Assembly: GCF_018252635.1 (NCBI RefSeq)
Contig: NZ_JAGTXM010000002.1
Span: 264,961-328,960, forward strand
DNA from: Citrobacter amalonaticus
Lineage (GTDB): Bacteria > Pseudomonadota > Gammaproteobacteria > Enterobacterales > Enterobacteriaceae
Direction: 5' to 3'
Length of the DNA: 64,000 bases
Shown one piece after another: positions 59,192-64,000 of the stretch. The first letter of the stretch is position 1, and every line of letters begins with the position of its first letter. Both the position numbers and the translations under genes were made by a program. A model generated the notes under the pieces. That model made no database searches. It had not been told where the DNA came from and saw only the letters and a program-made list of their open reading frames with translations.

Positions 59192-59608
59192 ATGCGTGTC
59201 AAACATGCAGTAGTTGTACTCATGCTTATTTCGCCATTAAGTTGGGCCGGAAATATGACCTTCCAGTTCCGTAATCCCAACTTTGGTGGAAACCCCAATA
59301 ACGGTTCTTTTTTACTGAATAGCGCTCAGGCGCAGAACTCTTATAAAGATCCAAGTTATGACGACGATTACGGAATTGAAACTCCCTCCGCGTTGGATAA
59401 CTTCACTCAGGCCATTCAGTCACAAATATTAGGTGGCCTGTTGACCAATATTAACACGGGGAAACCCGGCAGGATGGTGACCAATGATTTCATTGTCGAT
59501 ATTGCCAACCGGGATGGTCAGTTGCAGCTAAATGTCACGGACAGGAAAACGGGAAAAACATCGACCATCGAAGTGTCGGGTTTACAGACAGATTCAACCG
59601 GTTTCTAA
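59192..59608 (+). CDS. csgF: Curli assembly factor CsgF
   Basis: Surface-exposed partner of CsgG and CsgB. It has 138 residues with a signal peptide ending SWA, then [20 protein letters not shown], the part that plugs into the CsgG pore. GGAGG precedes the ATG. It is 26 bp after csgE and 25 bp before csgG. Confidence 0.96.
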   Translation: MRVKHAVVVLMLISPLSWAGNMTFQFRNPNFGGNPNNGSFLLNSAQAQNSYKDPSYDDDYGIETPSALDNFTQAIQSQILGGLLTNINTGKPGRMVTNDFIVDIANRDGQLQLNVTDRKTGKTSTIEVSGLQTDSTGF

Positions 59609-59633
59609 GCACCGCAACATAAGGACAATTATC

Positions 59634-60467
59634 ATGCAGCGCTTACTTGTACTCGTCGCCGTCATTTTACTGAGCGGATGCTTAACCGCCCCGCCAAAAG
59701 AAGCCGCTAAACCGACATTAATGCCCCGTGCGCAAAGTTATAAGGATTTAACGCATTTACCGGCGCCAACGGGCAAAATTTTTGTCTCGGTGTATAACAT
59801 TCAGGATGAAACCGGGCAGTTTAAACCCTACCCGGCCAGTAACTTCTCGACTGCCGTCCCGCAAAGCGCCACCGCGATGCTGGTCACGGCGCTGAAAGAT
59901 TCGCGCTGGTTTGTACCGTTGGAGCGCCAGGGACTACAAAACCTGCTGAATGAACGTAAGATCATTCGCGCCGCCCAGGAGAACGGGACTGTCGCCATCA
60001 ATAACCGGATCCCACTACAGTCATTGACAGCGGCAAACATCATGGTTGAAGGGTCGATTATCGGTTACGAAAGTAACGTGAAATCCGGTGGCGTTGGCGC
60101 ACGTTACTTCGGTATTGGCGCCGATACGCAGTATCAGCTTGACCAGATCGCAGTAAACCTGCGCGTAGTCAACGTCAGCACCGGTGAGATCCTCTCCTCG
60201 GTCAACACCAGTAAAACCATTCTGTCTTATGAAGTGCAGGCAGGGGTGTTCCGCTTTATCGATTACCAGAGACTGCTGGAAGGTGAAATTGGCTACACCT
60301 CCAATGAACCGGTGATGTTATGCCTGATGTCCGCCATTGAGACAGGCGTCATCTTCCTCATCAACGATGGTATCGATCGCGGACTGTGGGATTTGCAGAA
60401 TAAAGCCGATCGCCAGAACGACATTCTGGTGAAATACCGCCATATGTCGGTGCCGCCAGAATCCTGA
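59634..60467 (+). CDS. csgG: Curli secretion channel lipoprotein CsgG
   Basis: Outer-membrane nonameric channel that exports CsgA and CsgB. From ATG 59634 it has 277 residues: a lipoprotein signal ending LLSGC (Cys near 16) and the CsgG barrel. The open frame reaches back into csgF, but the ATG with AAGGA upstream fits best. Ends at the bidirectional terminator at 60481-60510. Confidence 0.97.
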   Translation: MQRLLVLVAVILLSGCLTAPPKEAAKPTLMPRAQSYKDLTHLPAPTGKIFVSVYNIQDETGQFKPYPASNFSTAVPQSATAMLVTALKDSRWFVPLERQGLQNLLNERKIIRAAQENGTVAINNRIPLQSLTAANIMVEGSIIGYESNVKSGGVGARYFGIGADTQYQLDQIAVNLRVVNVSTGEILSSVNTSKTILSYEVQAGVFRFIDYQRLLEGEIGYTSNEPVMLCLMSAIETGVIFLINDGIDRGLWDLQNKADRQNDILVKYRHMSVPPES

Positions 60468-60480
60468 TGGCAATGAGCAA

Positions 60481-60510
60481 AAAAAGCGTGAGGGTTTCCT
60501 CACGCTTTTT
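60481..60510. terminator. Bidirectional terminator between csgG and ycdZ
   Basis: A 13-bp perfect stem AAAAAGCGTGAGG/CCTCACGCTTTTT with loop GTTT and flanking T/A runs, 13 bp after csgG. The ycdZ stop codon (60500-60502) lies inside its 3' arm, so the last bases of ycdZ double as terminator. Confidence 0.9.
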
Positions 60511-60991
60511 TATTTTCCGCAACGGTTCGCGTACTTTGTCTTTCTCGCCGGGCCGCCAGCCACAGGCCACTGTTTTTCATGGCATAGCCAAAGAGCAAAC
60601 CGACCGCCAGTGAAGGCAGGACCAGCTTCCAGTCGCCCTGGCCGGCAAATGTGGCACAGGCACCAATAAACGTGCCCGGCACAAATGACAGTAAGACTTG
60701 CTTTGCCTGAATACACATCAGGAAGGCCACAATGCCGGTGATCACATAACCCACCAGTTCCAGATGCGGCGTCAACGCGCTACCGTACATAATGACCAAC
60801 GCCCATACCACGCCACTCAACAGCGTGGAGGCCGAAATGACCAACCCCTTTAACCCACCCTGCGGACAGGCAAAATAGGCCGTACAGCCTAAAAACCCTG
60901 CCCAGCTCAGTAAGCCAAGAGACACAGCCACCCATCCCCAGATACCAGAGAGAATGCCCGTTGTGATTGCAATGGAAAGAAGTATGTTCAT
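60500..60991 (-). CDS. ycdZ: Inner-membrane protein YcdZ (DUF1097)
   Basis: A 163-residue membrane protein with about five or six predicted helices, of the DUF1097 family. It starts MNILLSIAITTGILSGIWGW at ATG 60991; an ORF start 16 codons upstream lacks a good ribosome-binding site. Function is unknown. It is separate from ycdY by 100 bp. The C-terminus is encoded by the terminator stem. Confidence 0.92.
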   Translation of the reverse strand: MNILLSIAITTGILSGIWGWVAVSLGLLSWAGFLGCTAYFACPQGGLKGLVISASTLLSGVVWALVIMYGSALTPHLELVGYVITGIVAFLMCIQAKQVLLSFVPGTFIGACATFAGQGDWKLVLPSLAVGLLFGYAMKNSGLWLAARRERQSTRTVAENKKA

Positions 60992-61091
60992 GTCGCGCAT
61001 GATAGCAGAAAACAACAACATGAATGAGATCGCGCACACAATTTATGCAATGACTAATTTATGTTGCATCACAAAGTGATTTACATCACAT

Positions 61092-61649
61092 TTATGCGTC
61101 AGTTTCTTCTTCCAGCTCGTCCCACATCGCGCCAATCGCATCGCGTGTTAACGGCGCCATCGTCCGCCAGAAAGGAGTGGTGGCGTGCGCTTCCACTTTT
61201 CCAAGGAAGGTGTCGCACCACGGAAGAATGTAGTCCGCGAACAGGGTTTCCAGCGCCTCGCTTTCATCTTCCGCAGACTGATCTTCCAGCCAGGAAGCAG
61301 CCAGTAGCAATGTACCAATATGATCAGCAGGCGTTTCGGCAAGTGGCATTCCGCGCGCTGAAAGGAAGGACCGCACCTCTGATTCTGTCGCCCCATCCAC
61401 CCACGCGCTGCGATACGGTGGCACCGCGCACTCCGCGCCGACAAACAACGCATTGTAATCTGCCGCCAGCTGCGACATGTCGCAGCTTTTCTGCAGACGC
61501 GCTAACAGCTCATCCTGCTCAAGCGGCCAGCTCGCCGGAAGTTTACCTTCGCGAATCAGGGTAAAAAGCGGAACCAGTAAAGGATCCTGCGGTTGACGGT
61601 AATACAACGATCCCAGTACGCGGCACAGGATAGAAAACTCGTTCATCAA
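61092..61649 (-). CDS. ycdY: TorD/DmsD-family chaperone YcdY
   Basis: Predicted helical redox-enzyme maturation chaperone of 185 residues. E. coli YcdY stimulates the phosphatase YcdX and affects swarming. Family motifs include LADYNALFVGAE and the C-terminal LPWCDTFLGKVEAHA. It precedes ycdX (20-bp gap) in the opposite-of-csg direction, so the two are probably one operon. Confidence 0.93.
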   Translation of the reverse strand: MMNEFSILCRVLGSLYYRQPQDPLLVPLFTLIREGKLPASWPLEQDELLARLQKSCDMSQLAADYNALFVGAECAVPPYRSAWVDGATESEVRSFLSARGMPLAETPADHIGTLLLAASWLEDQSAEDESEALETLFADYILPWCDTFLGKVEAHATTPFWRTMAPLTRDAIGAMWDELEEETDA

Positions 61650-61669
61650 AATATTCCAGCTCGTGGTGG

Positions 61670-62407
61670 TTAAAGTTCAGCAAATTCAGGAATCGGCGCC
61701 ATTCCGCGTGATTCCAGGAAATTGAGTAATCGTTTCGGGGTCACGTTCAAAATACGATCTTCCGGGAAATTCACCTCTTCGATAATTTTCAGACATTCGC
61801 TGAAGTCGCCCATCGTAAAAGCGGTATGAGAATCCGAGCCCAATGCCACCCAACCGCCAGCATCACGCACTGCCGCCGCCACCGCGCGACAGTTTGCTTC
61901 ACTGCCTTTGCGTGAGTGAAGGAAGGAAGAGTTGTTAATTTCCAGTGCAACGTTGTATTTCGCTGCAGCCTGGGCAATCGCTGTGATATCAACAGGATAT
62001 TTCGGATTCCCAGGGTGGCTGATGATATGCACGACACCGCTCGCCATGGTGGCGATCATCGCCTGCGTATTGGTGGCTTCATCGTGAGGAGCGAAAACCG
62101 GTTCATGGAAGCCTGCAATGATCAGATCCAGTGAGGTGAGCATCGGGCCGGTACAGTCAATTTCACCTTCGATGTTTTTGATGTTTGCTTCAATGCCTCT
62201 CAGGATCCCTACCCCATCCACAACGCGTGGCCAGATACGCATATTAATGAAATGCCAGTGGTGTGGAGCATCCGCCATGTCCGGGCCGTGATCGGTAATT
62301 GCGAACAGTTTCAGTCCCTGGCGCTTCGCCTGGGCGATGTAATCGCTCAGGGTACTATAGGCATGAGTACTGGCGACGGTATGCATATGCAGGTCAACGG
62401 GATACAT
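61670..62407 (-). CDS. ycdX: PHP-domain phosphatase YcdX
   Basis: Trinuclear-zinc phosphatase of 245 residues, PHP family, implicated in swarming motility in E. coli. Metal ligands appear in DLHMHTVAS (His7, His9), [20 protein letters not shown] and GSDSHTAF. It is followed by ycdY and preceded by ghrA at 86 bp, with a hairpin in between. Confidence 0.95.
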   Translation of the reverse strand: MYPVDLHMHTVASTHAYSTLSDYIAQAKRQGLKLFAITDHGPDMADAPHHWHFINMRIWPRVVDGVGILRGIEANIKNIEGEIDCTGPMLTSLDLIIAGFHEPVFAPHDEATNTQAMIATMASGVVHIISHPGNPKYPVDITAIAQAAAKYNVALEINNSSFLHSRKGSEANCRAVAAAVRDAGGWVALGSDSHTAFTMGDFSECLKIIEEVNFPEDRILNVTPKRLLNFLESRGMAPIPEFAEL

Positions 62408-62468
62408 GTTTCTCTCCTGTGGTCATTTTTCGACAAGGATAGCAGGAATCGCCCGCGTTTATTAGTCG

Positions 62469-62486
62469 AAACCCGGCAGATGCCGG
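62469..62486 (-). terminator. Weak hairpin between ghrA and ycdX
   Basis: ACCCGGCA/TGCCGGGT form an 8-bp stem with two bases between, on the minus strand followed by TTCG. It lies about 8 bp after the ghrA stop. The T-tract is short, so termination may be partial. Confidence 0.45.
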
Positions 62487-62493
62487 GTATACC

Positions 62494-63432
62494 TTAGTAG
62501 CCGCGCTGACGGTCAACCTGCCCGCTCACCGCTTCGCCATTTTCCAGATGTGAAATGGTGCGGGAAATATAGGCAACGGCTTCAGCAGGACGCGTGACTG
62601 CCGCAATGTGCGGCGTCATCGCCACGCGCGGATGCTTCCACAGCGGACTATCCGCGGGCAGCGGTTCACGGCTGAAGACATCCAGCATCGCCCCTTTGAT
62701 TTTTTTACGATCTAACGCGGCCAGTAGATCATCTTCATTAACATGCACGCCACGCGCGAGATTCAGCAGATACGCACCATCCTGCAGTTGTTCAAGTAGT
62801 TTGCCATTGATAATGCCAACTGTTTCCGCTGTATTAGGCAGCAGGTTTATCAGCACGCGGGTCTGGCTAAGGAATGCGCTCAACTCTTCAGCTCCGGCAA
62901 AACTCTCAACCCCCGGCCAGCTTTTACGACTGCGACTCCAGCAGCGCAACGGGAAACCCCAGGCTTGCAGACTTTCAGCCACTTTTGCTCCCAGCACGCC
63001 AGCGCCCATAATCCCCACGGTAAACGTCTCGCGTGTATATTCCGGCAGCGGTCGCCATTGGCTCTCATTTTTAAGCGCCTGATAATCATCAAAGCGACGG
63101 AACCAGTGCAGCACCTGACTAACTGCGTATTCCTGCATCTGCAAGCCCATACCAGTATCTTCTAGGCGAAAGAGAGGAATAGCGGGGTCCAGCATCGTGG
63201 GATGGGCTTTCAGTTTGCTCAGGATCGAATCCACTCCGGCGCCGAGCGCAAACACCGCTTTAAGTTTACGACCTTCCAGCATTTCTACTGGTGGATGCCA
63301 GACCAGCGCATACTCTGCCGGATCGTTATCGCCCGGCTTCCACTCCCGGACTCTGGCGCCAGGAATCGCCTTTTCCAGTGCAGCGATCCACCAGGGGGTA
63401 TCAAACGTCGGGTGATAAAAAATGATATCCAT
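62494..63432 (-). CDS. ghrA: Glyoxylate/hydroxypyruvate reductase A
   Basis: NADPH-dependent 2-hydroxyacid dehydrogenase that reduces glyoxylate and hydroxypyruvate. From ATG 63432 ([19 protein letters not shown]) it has 312 residues. A nucleotide motif GIMGAGVLG and the catalytic Arg/Glu/His are seen in [21 protein letters not shown] and [10 protein letters not shown]. It diverges from the tRNA gene. An upstream start 24 codons earlier is not supported. Confidence 0.95.
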   Translation of the reverse strand: MDIIFYHPTFDTPWWIAALEKAIPGARVREWKPGDNDPAEYALVWHPPVEMLEGRKLKAVFALGAGVDSILSKLKAHPTMLDPAIPLFRLEDTGMGLQMQEYAVSQVLHWFRRFDDYQALKNESQWRPLPEYTRETFTVGIMGAGVLGAKVAESLQAWGFPLRCWSRSRKSWPGVESFAGAEELSAFLSQTRVLINLLPNTAETVGIINGKLLEQLQDGAYLLNLARGVHVNEDDLLAALDRKKIKGAMLDVFSREPLPADSPLWKHPRVAMTPHIAAVTRPAEAVAYISRTISHLENGEAVSGQVDRQRGY

Positions 63433-63604
63433 ATTGACTCCTGCGGGTTGTTGTGCGGAATTTTTCGCACTTATTATCATCGTTTTCAAAGGGATCATCA
63501 GCATAGCAAATTCGCTGGCGCTGGCAAAAAAAGCAGTTTCCGCCTAATTAACCTACAGGTTGCTTGAAGTTTGTCTAAACGCACGATTTTTTTGGAAAAG
63601 TTGA

Positions 63605-63640
63605 TTGACGCAGGCGGCGTATTTCCCTAAATTAGCGCCC
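63605..63640 (+). promoter_or_regulatory. tRNA-Ser promoter
   Basis: TTGACG (63605-63610), a 17-bp spacer and TAAATT (63628-63633) are followed by the GC-rich discriminator GCGCCCG, which suggests growth-rate and stringent control. It is about 28 bp upstream of the mature tRNA. Confidence 0.8.
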
Positions 63641-63667
63641 GTTCCAGTTATTGAGGAACGACAATAT

Positions 63668-63755
63668 GGTGAGGTGTCCGAGTGGCTGAAGGAGCACGCC
63701 TGGAAAGTGTGTATACGGCAACGTATCGGGGGTTCGAATCCCCCCCTCACCGCCA
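63668..63755 (+). tRNA. serX: tRNA-Ser, anticodon GGA
   Basis: An 88-nt class II tRNA with CCA encoded. The acceptor stem is GGTGAGG/CCTCACC with discriminator G. The anticodon GGA is at 63702-63704 in loop CTGGAAA, the long variable arm lies around 63712-63727, and the T-arm is GGGGG-TTCGAAT-CCCCC. It reads UCC/UCU. It matches E. coli serX/serW; position next to ghrA makes serX the best name. Confidence 0.95.
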
Positions 63756-63818
63756 TATTTGAAGAAGAGCTCGTACGCAAGTACGGGCTTTTTTTTCGCA
63801 TGTTGCACCCCCAGGGGG
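63737..63818 (+). repeat. 82-bp direct repeat, copy 1 (tRNA-Ser 3' end plus terminator)
   Basis: Contains the last 19 bp of tRNA-Ser, a 12-bp linker and the terminator stem AGCTCGTAC/GTACGGGCT (63768-63789) with eight T. It ends at TGTTGCACCCCCAGGGGG. An identical copy begins 182 bp later. Confidence 0.95.
63768..63797 (+). terminator. Terminator of tRNA-Ser
   Basis: A 9-bp stem with a GCAA tetraloop and eight T, 12 bp after the CCA. The duplicate at 63950-63979 is identical. Confidence 0.9.
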
Positions 63819-63918
63819 AGATGAGAATACCCGACCGGGGTTCGACAACGGGCGCAGCCCGTTGGACAGTCCGCGAACACCGTGAGCGGGCTGCCCGTCA
63901 GGGCGAGCGAAGCGAGTC
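63819..63918 (+). other. 100-bp structured spacer between the two repeat copies
   Basis: GC-rich segment with two hairpins, AACGGGC/GCCCGTT (63847-63863) and AGTCCGC/GCGGGCT (63868-63892). An alternative pairing joins 63848-63860 to 63888-63898. No tRNA, and no reading frame with start and ribosome-binding site, is seen. Function unknown. Confidence 0.6.
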
Positions 63919-64000
63919 AATCCCCCCCTCACCGCCATATTTGAAGAAGAGCTCGTACGCAAGTACGGGCTTTTTTTTCGCATGTTGCACCCCCAGGGGG
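63919..64000 (+). repeat. 82-bp direct repeat, copy 2, to the window edge
   Basis: Identical over 82 bp to 63737-63818, starting with 19 bp of the tRNA-Ser 3' end (no matching 5' part) and including a second terminator (63950-63979). It continues up to the window boundary and may extend beyond. Confidence 0.95.

Noticed and set aside
63819-63918. A second, degenerate tRNA gene in the spacer
   Set aside because: Only the last 19 bp of tRNA-Ser recur; no acceptor 5' strand, D-arm or anticodon arm can be formed.
63553-63983. Open frames running leftward across the tRNA and its repeats
   Set aside because: They read through tRNA-Ser and both terminators on the opposite strand and duplicate each other because of the DNA repeat.

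Overview
This window is core chromosome of an enterobacterium closely related to Escherichia and Salmonella, most likely Citrobacter or a close relative. Gene order and protein sequences follow the ptsG-to-serX segment of the E. coli K-12 map almost gene for gene, with small differences. The species cannot be fixed from the window alone.

Layout: 1-1303 holds the 5' part of ptsG (glucose PTS permease, cut by the window edge). 1596-5870 is a leftward housekeeping run (ycfH, holB, tmk, mltG, pabC). 5989-12366 is the fatty-acid and phospholipid cluster, transcribed leftwards as yceD-rpmF-plsX-fabH-fabD-fabG-acpP-fabF. The maf gene, rluC and rne follow, with a long untranslated leader before rne. 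A divergent LysR regulator/MFS transporter pair sits between rne and flgL; I do not recall it at this place in E. coli K-12. 20405-31931 is the flagellar cluster: flgBCDEFGHIJ and flgKL leftwards, flgA and flgMN rightwards, with visible sigma-28 promoters for flgM and flgK.

32016-47912 holds cell-envelope and stress genes: murJ, a Gfo/Idh-family oxidoreductase, yceH, rimJ, mdtH, grxB, yceB, pyrC, dinI, bssS, solA, the tiny yceO, yceJ-yceI, trhO, lpxL, mdtG, msyB and yceK. 47985-53482 is the osmoregulated periplasmic glucan locus (mdoGH and divergent mdoC). 53497-55453 is clsC-ymdB. 55543-60467 is the curli locus: ymdA, csgC, csgA and csgB leftwards, csgDEFG rightwards, separated by a 762-bp control region. 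The window ends with ycdZ, ycdY, ycdX, ghrA and a tRNA-Ser(GGA) gene.

The genes form several connected programmes: envelope lipid supply (fab/plsX, lpxL, clsC), peptidoglycan (mltG, murJ), motility (flg), and its sessile counterpart (csg). mdoGH and bssS also bear on the motile-to-biofilm switch. The most unusual structure is at the right edge. The last 19 bp of the tRNA-Ser gene plus its terminator are repeated with a 182-bp period, which resembles the tRNA-tail repeats (rtT) known downstream of E. coli tyrT. No CRISPR array, insertion sequence, prophage or toxin-antitoxin locus was seen.
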